Assembly (NCBI GenBank): GCA_913062865.1
Contig: CAJXWO010000028.1
Location: 1-35,959 of the forward strand
Origin: an uncultured Paracoccaceae bacterium
Lineage (GTDB): Bacteria; Pseudomonadota; Alphaproteobacteria; Rhodobacterales; Rhodobacteraceae
Direction: 5' to 3'
DNA length: 35,959 nucleotides
Below are positions 10,618 to 18,106 of this stretch, in pieces. The notes under the pieces were generated by a model that saw nothing but the letters and a program-made list of their open reading frames with translations, made no database searches and was not told the DNA's origin. The position numbers and the translations under genes were made by a program. Position 1 is the first letter of the stretch, and each line of letters starts with the position of its first letter.

Positions 10618-11142
10618 TCAGTCGCCGATGGTGTCAAGCCACGCAATCAGCTCAGCGCGCTCTTCGGGGTCGCGAAGACCGGCAAAGCCCATGGAGGTGC
10701 CCGGCGCCCAGCCGCGCGGGTTTTCGAGGAAGGCGTTGAGGTTCTCGGGCGTCCAGACCTCGGCCACCTCGGTCAGAGCGCCGGAATAGCCGAAACCGTC
10801 CACCACGCCGATCTCGCGGCCGACAACGTTATACAGGTGCGGACCGGTGCCGTTGGCGCCATCTTCGACCTTGTGGCAGGCGCGGCACTTGCCAAACACA
10901 CGTTCGCCCCGCGTTGCGTCCACGGTGGTCAGAAGTGTTGCAAGGTCAACCTCTTCCTCAACGGCTGCCTCTTCAGCGACCTCGTCTTCACCGGTGTCGA
11001 TGATATAGGCCTGCTCTGCCTCGCCATACCCGTGATGGCCGACATGATACAGCTCTTCGGCCGCCCATTTCCCAAGAAGGAAGATGAGGAGCGATCCGCA
11101 GAGGCTGCCCACCACCTTGGTGAATGTCATCGTGTCTAGCAT
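10618..11142 (-). CDS. cycM: Membrane-anchored cytochrome c (c_y-type)
   Basis: Mobile-domain electron carrier tethered to the periplasmic face of the inner membrane. It has 174 residues. Residues 8-27 form an uncleaved N-terminal helix (TKVVGSLCGSLLIFLLGKWA). An acidic linker (about 45-68, rich in Glu and Asp) follows, then a class I cytochrome c domain. Haem is attached at C86-R-A-C89-H90, and Met151 in PGTSMGFAG is the sixth ligand. The linker is shorter than I recall for Rhodobacter c_y. In related species c_y carries electrons from the bc1 complex to cbb3 oxidase, which fits ccoN in this window. Gene naming varies (cycM, cycY). It is divergent from pheA. Confidence 0.9.
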   Translation of the reverse strand: MLDTMTFTKVVGSLCGSLLIFLLGKWAAEELYHVGHHGYGEAEQAYIIDTGEDEVAEEAAVEEEVDLATLLTTVDATRGERVFGKCRACHKVEDGANGTGPHLYNVVGREIGVVDGFGYSGALTEVAEVWTPENLNAFLENPRGWAPGTSMGFAGLRDPEERAELIAWLDTIGD

Positions 11143-11266
11143 TGTTCGCGTCCCATCTCATGCGGTGTCCGTCCGGGCGTATGTATAGGGTTCCGTTCCC
11201 GGCGTGCAAGGTGTACCTAGCGCGACCAAACGCCCAAAACACGGGCTTTTCTCACCGGGAACCGGC

Positions 11267-12100
11267 ATGACGCACCGTATCGCATTCCAAGGAGAGCCTG
11301 GCGCCTATTCGCATCAGGCCTGCCGGGAAACCTATCCGCAGATGGAGGCCCTGCCCTGCCGGACCTTCGAGGACGCGATCGACGCGGTCCGGTCCCGGAA
11401 GGCGGACCTGGCCATGCTGCCTGTCGACAACTCGACCTTCGGACGGGTGGCCGACATCCACCACCTACTGCCGGCCTCGGGCCTGCACATCGTGAACGAG
11501 GCCTTTGTGCGGGTGCATATCAACCTTCTGGCCCTGCCCGGCACGAAACTCGACCAGATCGAGCGCGCCACGAGCCACCCGATGGCGCTGGGCCAGTGCC
11601 GTGACTTCCTGCATGCCCATGGCATTCACAGGGTCACCGGGGCCGACACCGCCGGGTCGGCCAAGCTCGTGGCCGAACAGGACGACCCGACGCTTGCCGC
11701 GCTGGCCAGCGAACTGGCTGGCGAGATCTACGGGCTCGACCTCGTGGCACGCCATATCGAGGACCAGCAGGACAACACGACCCGATTTCTGGTGATGGCG
11801 CGCGAACCCGACCTGACCCGGCGTGGCGATCACGGGATGATGACCAGCTTCGTCTTCCAGGTGCGCAACATTCCCGCCGCGCTGTACAAGGCGATGGGCG
11901 GGTTTGCCACGAACGGCGTGAACATGACCAAGCTGGAAAGCTATATGGTCGGCGGATCCTTCACCGCGACGCAATTCTTTGCCGATATCGAAGGCCACCC
12001 GGACGACCGAAACGTGCAGCTCGCGATGGACGAGCTCGACTATTTCACCGACCGGGTCGAATTGCTGGGGGTCTACCCCGCCGACGGGCGGCGGCGCTAG
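11267..12100 (+). CDS. pheA: Prephenate dehydratase
   Basis: Converts prephenate to phenylpyruvate in phenylalanine biosynthesis. I use ATG 11267 (277 residues, starting MTHRIAFQGEPGAYSHQA); the frame is open upstream to 11204 but that part is not conserved-looking. The catalytic domain spans about 4-180, with LPVDNSTFGRV (51-61) and the TTRF motif (171-174) that holds the catalytic Thr. A C-terminal ACT domain (about 193-270; GALYKAMGGFATNGVNMTKLESY-type loop) is the phenylalanine feedback site. No chorismate mutase domain is fused, unlike the enterobacterial PheA. The stop codon overlaps that of the convergent SRPBCC gene. Confidence 0.95.
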   Translation: MTHRIAFQGEPGAYSHQACRETYPQMEALPCRTFEDAIDAVRSRKADLAMLPVDNSTFGRVADIHHLLPASGLHIVNEAFVRVHINLLALPGTKLDQIERATSHPMALGQCRDFLHAHGIHRVTGADTAGSAKLVAEQDDPTLAALASELAGEIYGLDLVARHIEDQQDNTTRFLVMAREPDLTRRGDHGMMTSFVFQVRNIPAALYKAMGGFATNGVNMTKLESYMVGGSFTATQFFADIEGHPDDRNVQLAMDELDYFTDRVELLGVYPADGRRR

Positions 12101-12569
12101 ACGCGCGCGGTGCGCGCGTACCGGTCCTCGAGATCCTTGGCATAGTCGGCGACCCGCAGTTTGAACCGCTTGTCGAGATTGGCCTTGCCAAGCTTCATGG
12201 ACTGGATGAGCAGCCGGGCCGACAGCGTTTCAGGCTTGATCTCGAGCCACAGACCCATCCGCGTGCGGCGCCGCGACAGGGCCACCAGCTCGATCTTGAA
12301 CTCACCCCGAATGCCCGACCCCTCGAAGGTGAAGCCCATGAGATTTGGGCGGTCGTAGTCGGACAGCTTCACATCGACCTCGCGCTGGCGGCCGCGGTAG
12401 CGGAAGTTGACCAGCCAGCCCATACCGATCTTGGGGGGATGATCTCGCCCTTGCGTCGCACCTGACCGCCGCGCCGCAAAACGGCACGTTCGAAACCCTC
12501 GAAGTCGTTCAGCATGTCGAATGTCTGCTCGATCGGGATTTCGATGTCTTCCTTGCTCGAAAACTTCAT
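12097..12569 (-). pseudogene. SRPBCC-family protein, interrupted by a single-base frameshift
   Basis: The reading frame begins at ATG 12569 (MKFSSKEDIEIPIEQTFDML), as in small START-like/CoxG-like SRPBCC proteins. It continues to the run of six G at 12433-12438 (six C on the coding strand). Beyond it the first frame degenerates, while the next frame carries a coherent continuation (KIGMGWLVNFRYRGRQREVD through KDLEDRYARTARV) to the stop at 12097. One extra C in the run would join them into a protein of about 157 residues. The downstream part keeps normal coding character, so this is a recent mutation, a phase-variable tract or a sequencing error. START-like proteins bind hydrophobic ligands; no ligand is known here. 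The gene is convergent with pheA and sits downstream of nudC. Confidence 0.8.
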
Positions 12570-12611
12570 GACACCGCTCGGAACATTTTTTGTTATGCGG
12601 GCAGTTTCGCC

Positions 12612-13571
12612 TTAATCGAGCCGATCCGCAAGCCAATTGCGAATCAAAAACTGCGCGATAGCGCCCTTGCGGGCGGGCTGTAGCATGGGGTGCCGACCGG
12701 CCAGCGCGTCCATCATGTTCTCACGGCTGACCCAGACCGCATCCTCGATTTCCTTGGGGTCGATGGTGATCTCATCCGACAGTGCCTGTCCCATGCAGCC
12801 GAACATCAGCGACGACGGGAAGGGCCAGGGCTGGCTGGCCAGATAGGTGACGCGGCCCACGCGCACACCTGCCTCTTCCCAGACTTCGCGGCGCACCGCG
12901 CCCTCGATGGTCTCGCCCGGTTCGACGAAGCCCGCCAAGAGCGAGTACATGCCCGCGGGCCAGCCGTGAGAGCGCCCCATCAAAACCGCGTTGCCCCGGG
13001 TGATCAACATGATGACGACCGGATCGGTGCGTGGAAAATGATGCGCGCCGCAGGCCGGGCACAGACGCTGCCATCCGGACAACGCCATCTCGCTCGCGGT
13101 GCCGCATTTGGCGCAGAACCGGTGCGAGACATGCCATCCCAGCACCGCCTTGGCCGTCGCGGCCAGTTCGGCGTCGCGCGGGCTCAGCATCGTCATGACC
13201 GCCCGCAATTCGGCAAAGACCTGTCCGTTCGCAAGGCCCGGGTGCTGCTGTTGCGACGGATCCAGAAAGGCGCCCAGCGTGCTGGTGTCCTGAGCTTCCG
13301 GCTCCCATCCGGAGATGTCGAAGGCAAAGCGCGCCGCGCCGTCCTCGCGCCCCAATAGGATGGGCGGCATGGACGCGTCAGCCAAAACCGGGTGATCCGT
13401 GCGCAGACGCACCAGAGCGTCCGCTGCGACCAGGGGCTTGCCCTTCCAGAACAGGATCGTGCGGCTGTCCGGATGGGCCAGCGCTGCCCGGACCGCATCC
13501 TGATCGGCGCGCATGTCGTCAGCACGGTCCAGACCGGAGCCGCCGAATGTCACCGTTTCCGCGATTTTCAT
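12612..13571 (-). CDS. nudC: NAD(+) diphosphatase / RNA deNADding Nudix hydrolase
   Basis: Hydrolyses NAD(H) to NMN(H) and AMP, and in the family also removes NAD caps from RNA. It has 319 residues. The N-terminal NUDIX-like domain is followed by a zinc ribbon with Cys153, Cys156, Cys171 and Cys174 (CAKCG...CPACG). The complete Nudix box (214-236) reads GFVEPGETIEGAVRREVWEE and continues AGV; it contains the metal-binding REVWEE glutamates. The NudC-specific SQPWPFPSS motif (246-254) confirms the subfamily. It starts at ATG 13571 and is divergent from the cpdB-like gene. It ends 42 bp before the frameshifted SRPBCC gene on the same strand. Confidence 0.95.
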   Translation of the reverse strand: MKIAETVTFGGSGLDRADDMRADQDAVRAALAHPDSRTILFWKGKPLVAADALVRLRTDHPVLADASMPPILLGREDGAARFAFDISGWEPEAQDTSTLGAFLDPSQQQHPGLANGQVFAELRAVMTMLSPRDAELAATAKAVLGWHVSHRFCAKCGTASEMALSGWQRLCPACGAHHFPRTDPVVIMLITRGNAVLMGRSHGWPAGMYSLLAGFVEPGETIEGAVRREVWEEAGVRVGRVTYLASQPWPFPSSLMFGCMGQALSDEITIDPKEIEDAVWVSRENMMDALAGRHPMLQPARKGAIAQFLIRNWLADRLD

Positions 13572-13742
13572 CGACTGCCCCCTGCCCTTTGCGGCCGGAT
13601 TGCCATGGCGTCACGATCATTGCAATCGGGCCCGGCGCGGGATACACGCTTAAGTTGATGACTTCGATGCACAGCGTCGGTTCACAACACTGTCACGGGC
13701 GGGGGTCAGGTTGCAGCCATCTCATATCCGAGGAATCGTTTC

Positions 13743-15725
13743 ATGCTCTCCAAACCCAGTTTCACCCTGTCCCGCCGCAGCTTTCTGGCAGGCACCGCCG
13801 CAGGCTCTGCGTTGATCGCCGTTCATCCCTTCTCGGTCCGCGCCGCCGCCAATCAGGCGCATTTGCGGATCATGGAAACCACCGATCTGCATGTGCATGT
13901 CTACCCCTATGACTATTATGGCGACCGTCCGGTCGACACCGTCGGCCTGTCGCGCACCGCGTCGATCGTGAACGCGATCCGGGCCGAGGCCACGAACTCC
14001 ATGCTCGTGGACAATGGCGACTTTCTGCAGGGCAACCCGATGGGCGATTACATCGCCTACGAGCGCGGGATGAAAGAGGGCGACATGCACCCGATCATCA
14101 CCGCGATGAACGCCGTGGGCTTCGACGCCGCCACCATCGGCAACCACGAGTTCAACTACGGCATCGACTTCCTGATGAAGTCGCTGGCGGGCGCCGATTT
14201 CCCCGTCGTGCTGGCCAACGTGTCCAAGGAAATGGGCGCCACCCCGCGTGAGGATACCACGCTGGTGAAGCCTTACGTCATCGTCGAAAAGACACTGACC
14301 GACGGCGCGGGCAACAGCCATCCGATCAAGGTGGGCTTTATCGGCTTCACCCCGCCCCAGATCATGAACTGGGACCGCAAGCACCTGGAGGGCAATGTCC
14401 AGGCCCGCGACATCGTCGAGACTGCCCGCGCTTATGTGCCCCAGATGAAGGAAGAGGGCGCCGACATCATCATCGCGCTCAGCCATTCGGGCATCGGCGA
14501 GGCGAACCACAGCGACGGCATGGAGAACGCCAGCGTCCCTCTGGCGCAAATCGACGGGATCGACGCGCTGATGACCGGGCACCATCACCTGGTCTTCCCC
14601 GGCCCCGCCTATGCCGAGGCGCCGGGCGTGGATGCCGAGGCCGGTACGATCCACGGCAAGCCCGCCGCGATGGGCGGATTCTGGGGCAGCCACCTGGGCG
14701 TGATCGACCTGATGCTGGAACGCGACGGCAGCGGCTGGCGCATCGCCAGCCATGCCTCCGAGGCACGGCCGATCAGCCAGCGGAACGAGGATCGTTCGAT
14801 CACCGCGCTGGTCGAGGATGACGCCGCCGTTCTCGCATCGGTCGCACAAGAGCACGAGGAAACGCTGGCCTATGTCCGCCGCGCGGTGGGCAAGACCTCG
14901 GCTCCGTTGCACAGCTACTTCGCGCTGGTGGCCGATGACCCGTCGGTGCAGATCGTGTCGATCGCGCAGAAATGGTACATTGAACAAATGCTGGCAGGCA
15001 CCGAGTACGAAGGGCTTCCGGTCCTGTCGGCCGCCGCCCCCTTCAAGGCCGGTGGTCGCGGCGGGCCGGAGTATTACACCGATGTGCCCGCGGGCGATGT
15101 GGCAATCAAGAACGTGGCTGACCTCTACCTCTATCCCAACACCGCCCGGGCGGTGAAGGTGACCGGCGCGCAACTGAAGGACTGGCTGGAACGCTCGGCC
15201 GGCATGTTCAACCAGGTCACCCCTGGCGAGGCGGATCAGATCCTTCTGAACCCCGACTTCCCCAGCTACAATTTCGACGTGATCGACGGCGTGACCTACC
15301 AGATCGACCTGAGCCAGCCCGCCAAGTTCGAATCCCGCTCGGGCGAGGTGGTGAACCCGGATGCCAACCGCATCGTGAACCTGGCCTATGACGGCCAGCC
15401 GGTGACAGATGACATGGACTTCGTCATCGCCACCAACAACTACCGCGCGGGCGGCGGCGGCAACTTCCCCGGCGCCAAGGGCGATACGATTATCTTCGAA
15501 GCTCCGGACACCAACCGCGACGTGATCGTGCGCTACATTGTCGAACAGGGCACCATCAACCCGTCGGCGGATGCCAACTGGACCTTTGCCCCGCTAAGCG
15601 GCACGACCGTGCTATTCGACACCGGCCCAAAGGCCAAGGACTACATCTCGGACGTGAAAGGTGTGACCATCGAAGAGGCCGGCGAAGGCCCCGACGGTTT
15701 CGCCCGCTTCCGCATCACGCTTTGA
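13743..15725 (+). CDS. cpdB: 2',3'-cyclic-nucleotide 2'-phosphodiesterase/3'-nucleotidase (CpdB-like), Tat-exported
   Basis: Periplasmic metallophosphoesterase that turns 2',3'-cyclic nucleotides and 3'-nucleotides into nucleosides and phosphate, allowing RNA-breakdown products to be scavenged. It has 660 residues. A twin-arginine signal (SRRSFLAG, Arg11-Arg12) precedes a hydrophobic Ala/Gly region. Metal-binding motifs are D48-x-H50 (TTDLHVHVYPYDYYG), DNGDFLQG (90-97), GNHEFNYG (133-140), ALSHSG (245-250) and GHHH (279-282). The C-terminal 5'-nucleotidase domain carries NNYRAGGGGNFPG. Motifs are all intact and the length is typical. The RNase T2 gene elsewhere in the window would produce this enzyme's substrates (inference). 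A terminator follows. Confidence 0.94.
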   Translation: MLSKPSFTLSRRSFLAGTAAGSALIAVHPFSVRAAANQAHLRIMETTDLHVHVYPYDYYGDRPVDTVGLSRTASIVNAIRAEATNSMLVDNGDFLQGNPMGDYIAYERGMKEGDMHPIITAMNAVGFDAATIGNHEFNYGIDFLMKSLAGADFPVVLANVSKEMGATPREDTTLVKPYVIVEKTLTDGAGNSHPIKVGFIGFTPPQIMNWDRKHLEGNVQARDIVETARAYVPQMKEEGADIIIALSHSGIGEANHSDGMENASVPLAQIDGIDALMTGHHHLVFPGPAYAEAPGVDAEAGTIHGKPAAMGGFWGSHLGVIDLMLERDGSGWRIASHASEARPISQRNEDRSITALVEDDAAVLASVAQEHEETLAYVRRAVGKTSAPLHSYFALVADDPSVQIVSIAQKWYIEQMLAGTEYEGLPVLSAAAPFKAGGRGGPEYYTDVPAGDVAIKNVADLYLYPNTARAVKVTGAQLKDWLERSAGMFNQVTPGEADQILLNPDFPSYNFDVIDGVTYQIDLSQPAKFESRSGEVVNPDANRIVNLAYDGQPVTDDMDFVIATNNYRAGGGGNFPGAKGDTIIFEAPDTNRDVIVRYIVEQGTINPSADANWTFAPLSGTTVLFDTGPKAKDYISDVKGVTIEEAGEGPDGFARFRITL

Positions 15726-15747
15726 TCCGATAAAGACTGCGACGACA

Positions 15748-15782
15748 GGCGGCGGCCTTTTCCGGGCCGCCGCCATTCTTTT
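15748..15782 (+). terminator. Intrinsic terminator of the cpdB-like gene
   Basis: GGCGGCGGCC (15748-15757) and GGCCGCCGCC (15765-15774) form a perfect 10-bp stem with a 7-nt loop, followed by ATTCTTTT. It begins 22 bp after the stop codon and ends at the ribosome site of the HAD gene. Confidence 0.85.
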
Positions 15783-15795
15783 GGAAGGCCCGCAC

Positions 15796-16437
15796 ATGCC
15801 CTACGCCGCCGTGATATTCGACCTCGATGGCACGCTCCTGGACACAGAGCGCCTGACCTGGGAGGCGGGCAAATCGGCCTTTGCCGAACAGGGCATCGAA
15901 ATCGACGAGGACCTGTTCGCCCAACTGGTGGGCAAGGACAAGGAGACCGGCGGCGCAATCCTGCGGGCGCGTTTCGGCGATCTGGATATCGACCTGCTGG
16001 ACCGCCATTGGGGTCAGGCCGCCCGCGACCTGTATGCGGACGGCATTCCGCTGAAGCCGGGTGCCCGCGACGTGATCGCGCGGGTCGATGAGCTGGACCT
16101 GCCCAAGGCCATCGCGACCTCGTCCCAACACAAGGACGCGCATCACAAGCTGAAGACCACCGGGCTCGACCTGCATTTCGACACGGTCGTCACCTTTCAA
16201 TGCGTTGCCGCCCCAAAACCCGCACCGGACCCCTATCTGCTGGCCGCCGAAAGGCTGGGCGTCGATGCCGCCGCCTGCCTTGTGTTCGAGGATTCCGAGA
16301 CCGGGGCTGAGGCCGCGCACCGTGCCGGGTGCCGCGTGGTGCAGGTGCCCGACGTCATCGCGACCCAGGGCCGCTTTGCCCATCATGTGGCCGACACACT
16401 GATCGACGGGGCCCGCGCGGCGGGTTTGATGGGCTGA
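15796..16437 (+). CDS. HAD-superfamily phosphatase/phosphomutase-like hydrolase
   Basis: A 213-residue subfamily IA HAD hydrolase of the phosphoglycolate phosphatase/beta-phosphoglucomutase group. ATG 15796 is preceded by GGAAGG; an upstream in-frame TTG at 15781 would overlap the terminator and is not favoured. Motif I is FDLDGTLLDTE, with nucleophile Asp9 and general acid Asp11. Motif II is the Ser pair in AIATSSQHKDA, motif III is Lys in AAPKPAPDPYL, and motif IV is LVFEDSETG, with the metal-binding acids. The helical cap lies between motifs I and II. All catalytic residues are present. The substrate cannot be told from sequence. Confidence 0.9.
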   Translation: MPYAAVIFDLDGTLLDTERLTWEAGKSAFAEQGIEIDEDLFAQLVGKDKETGGAILRARFGDLDIDLLDRHWGQAARDLYADGIPLKPGARDVIARVDELDLPKAIATSSQHKDAHHKLKTTGLDLHFDTVVTFQCVAAPKPAPDPYLLAAERLGVDAAACLVFEDSETGAEAAHRAGCRVVQVPDVIATQGRFAHHVADTLIDGARAAGLMG

Positions 16438-16457
16438 AGGCAAGGGGCGTGCCCCCG

Positions 16458-16486
16458 TTGCGAATCCGATCTGCAACGCCTATGTA
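16458..16486 (+). promoter_or_regulatory. Sigma-70 promoter of the SRP RNA gene
   Basis: TTGCGA (16458-16463) and TATGTA (16481-16486) are 17 bp apart. The predicted start of transcription, about 16493, coincides with the beginning of the folded SRP RNA. Confidence 0.65.
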
Positions 16487-16492
16487 ACCGGT

Positions 16493-16590
16493 CGAGAGGT
16501 TGGCGCGGGCAGGCGCCTCGCCAACCCGGTCAGGTCCGGAAGGAAGCAGCCGTAACGAGCCCCGCTTGGGTCGTTGTCCAGCCTCTCACC
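16493..16590 (+). ncRNA. ffs: Signal recognition particle RNA (4.5S, bacterial small type)
   Basis: RNA scaffold of the signal recognition particle, which binds Ffh and targets nascent membrane proteins. The hallmark apical segment GGTCAGGTCCGGAAGGAAGC starts at 16528 and continues AGCC; it holds the GGAA tetraloop and the Ffh-binding internal loop. Distal sequences GAGAGG (16494-16499) and CCTCTC (16582-16587) close the long hairpin. A well-spaced promoter lies just upstream. Ends are estimated to within a few bases. Nearness to dnaX-recR is common in alphaproteobacteria. Confidence 0.93.
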
Positions 16591-16660
16591 TATCGTTCGT
16601 GCTGCGTCGGCTACGGTTTTCCCCGTGGTGACGCGGGCTAATGGCCCCCATATTTCCGCC

Positions 16661-17113
16661 ATGAACAGACGCGAATTCACCCAGCTTCTCTTTGGCTCGG
16701 CCACGGCCGCTGCCGTGCCCCTGCCCGCTTTTGGCTCGCCTGCCAGAATGGCGGCGCGCGGTGCGCAATATGCCTGGGCCGTGGCCATGGCAAAGGCGCA
16801 GAACCGTGTGTCGCCTGACCTGCTGATGCAGGCGCTCAAGATCAGCCCAGCCGAGGCGCAGGGCCTCATGTCGCGCCTTCTGGCGCGGGGTGTTGTGACG
16901 GCCCCGAATGCCGCCGGGATCAGCCGGGCCATAGCACCTCTCTTCCGCGCCGGGATCAGCGTGCCGGGCGTCGCGACAGCGGCTACGACAACGCTGCGCA
17001 CCAGCTCCGCGCCCGTCGCAGAGACGCTGAAAACCGTCGCGCGGGATCTGGTTCTGGACCCGGACGAGGCCGACGCGCCCGAAGAGGATCCGCCCTCCGA
17101 TCCGGCCCTGTAG
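16661..17113 (+). CDS. Hypothetical protein with Tat-like signal
   Basis: A 150-residue protein that I do not recognise. ATG 16661 gives an N-terminus of Tat type: NRREFTQLLFGSATAAAVPL has a twin-Arg RRxFxxL motif and a weakly hydrophobic Ala-rich stretch, with possible cleavage near FGSPA. The middle (about 40-90) looks helical, with PDLLMQALKISPAEAQGLMS resembling a small helix-turn-helix-like bundle. The C-terminus is low-complexity and ends in an acidic, Pro-rich tail (DPDEADAPEEDPPSDP). No Shine-Dalgarno site is visible. Upstream in-frame extension would run into the SRP RNA. It precedes the MBL gene by 77 bp in the same direction. Coding nature is supported by codon use, but function is unknown. 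Confidence 0.6.
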   Translation: MNRREFTQLLFGSATAAAVPLPAFGSPARMAARGAQYAWAVAMAKAQNRVSPDLLMQALKISPAEAQGLMSRLLARGVVTAPNAAGISRAIAPLFRAGISVPGVATAATTTLRTSSAPVAETLKTVARDLVLDPDEADAPEEDPPSDPAL

Positions 17114-17190
17114 CGCCGGGCGGGATGTGTCGCATGGCGCGGGCAACGCCCTGTCCTTAGTCTCCTCTCAGTCTTTCGGGAGGGGATCTC

Positions 17191-18102
17191 ATGCGTTTTG
17201 TCGCCGCAGCCTTGGCGCTTTGCCTGTCCACCACGGCCGCCTGGGCCGAAACCCAGCTGCAAAGCATGCAGGTCACCGACCACGCCTTGGCTATTGTCGG
17301 GCCCTACGGCCAGCGTGACGCGGAGAACCTGGGCAACAACGCCACCTTCGGCCTGATCGTGACCGATGCGGGCGCGGTCCTGATCGACGCGGGCGGCACT
17401 CGTGCCGGCGCTGCCCAATTGCACGAGACCGTGCAAGCCATCACCGATCAGCCCGTCCGCTACGTCATCAACACGGGCGGGCAGGATCACCGCTGGCTGG
17501 GCAATGGCTACTGGAAAGATCAGGGGGCAGAGCTCATTGCCTCTGCCGATGCGGTGGCCGACCAAACCGCACGGGCGTCGATGCAACTGACCGTGCTCAC
17601 CCAGCTTATGGGCGATGTGTCCGACACGGTGCCTGTAACGGCGGACACGGTTTTCGACGACAGCCACACCCTCGAGCTTGGCGGCTTGACGATCGAGATC
17701 GTGCATCCCGGCCCGGCCCACACCCCCGGCGACAGCTTTGTCTGGCTGCCGTCCGAGCAGGTGATGTTCACGGGCGATATCGTCTATGTGGGCCGAACGC
17801 TGGGCGTGATGGAGTTCTCGTCCTCCGCCGATTGGGTCCAAAGCTTCGAAGCGATGGCAGTCTACGCGCCTGCCCATGTGGTTCCCGGCCACGGTCCGGC
17901 GACCGATCTGGCCACCGCCACACGAGACAGCTACGACTACCTCGTGAACCTGCGCAGCCGGATCGCCGCCCATATCGACGCGGGCGGCGATATCATCGGG
18001 TCGGTCGACGTGGACCAGTCGGCGTTCTCCTATCTCGATGCCTTCGACCAGCTTGCGCGCCGCAACGCGCAAGCCGTGTTTTCCCAGATGGAATGGGAAT
18101 GA
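17191..18102 (+). CDS. Periplasmic metallo-beta-lactamase-fold hydrolase with altered zinc motif
   Basis: A 303-residue MBL-fold protein. The N-terminus is a Sec signal with likely cleavage at AWA-ET (residue 19). The fold elements GLIVTDAGAVLIDAG, HPGPAHTPGDSFVWLP (His177), FTGDIVY (Asp196) and VPGHG (His234) are present. The usual HxHxDH loop is instead NTGGQDHRW: Asp99-His100 remain, but the two leading histidines are missing and the loop is one residue shorter. The zinc-2 ligands could therefore persist while the zinc-1 site loses two ligands. It resembles SoxH/quinoprotein-associated MBL proteins in overall pattern (uncertain). The substrate is unknown. The gene converges with the ankyrin-repeat gene, leaving a 4-bp gap. 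Confidence 0.85.
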   Translation: MRFVAAALALCLSTTAAWAETQLQSMQVTDHALAIVGPYGQRDAENLGNNATFGLIVTDAGAVLIDAGGTRAGAAQLHETVQAITDQPVRYVINTGGQDHRWLGNGYWKDQGAELIASADAVADQTARASMQLTVLTQLMGDVSDTVPVTADTVFDDSHTLELGGLTIEIVHPGPAHTPGDSFVWLPSEQVMFTGDIVYVGRTLGVMEFSSSADWVQSFEAMAVYAPAHVVPGHGPATDLATATRDSYDYLVNLRSRIAAHIDAGGDIIGSVDVDQSAFSYLDAFDQLARRNAQAVFSQMEWE

Positions 18103-18106
18103 CCGG

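Noticed and set aside
13680-13742. Pho box upstream of the cpdB-like gene
   Set aside because: Only one half-site-like CTGTCAC is present; a second half at the right distance is missing.
13722-15173. 483-residue minus-strand open frame
   Set aside because: Antisense to the cpdB-like gene, rich in His, Arg and Asp as shadow frames usually are.
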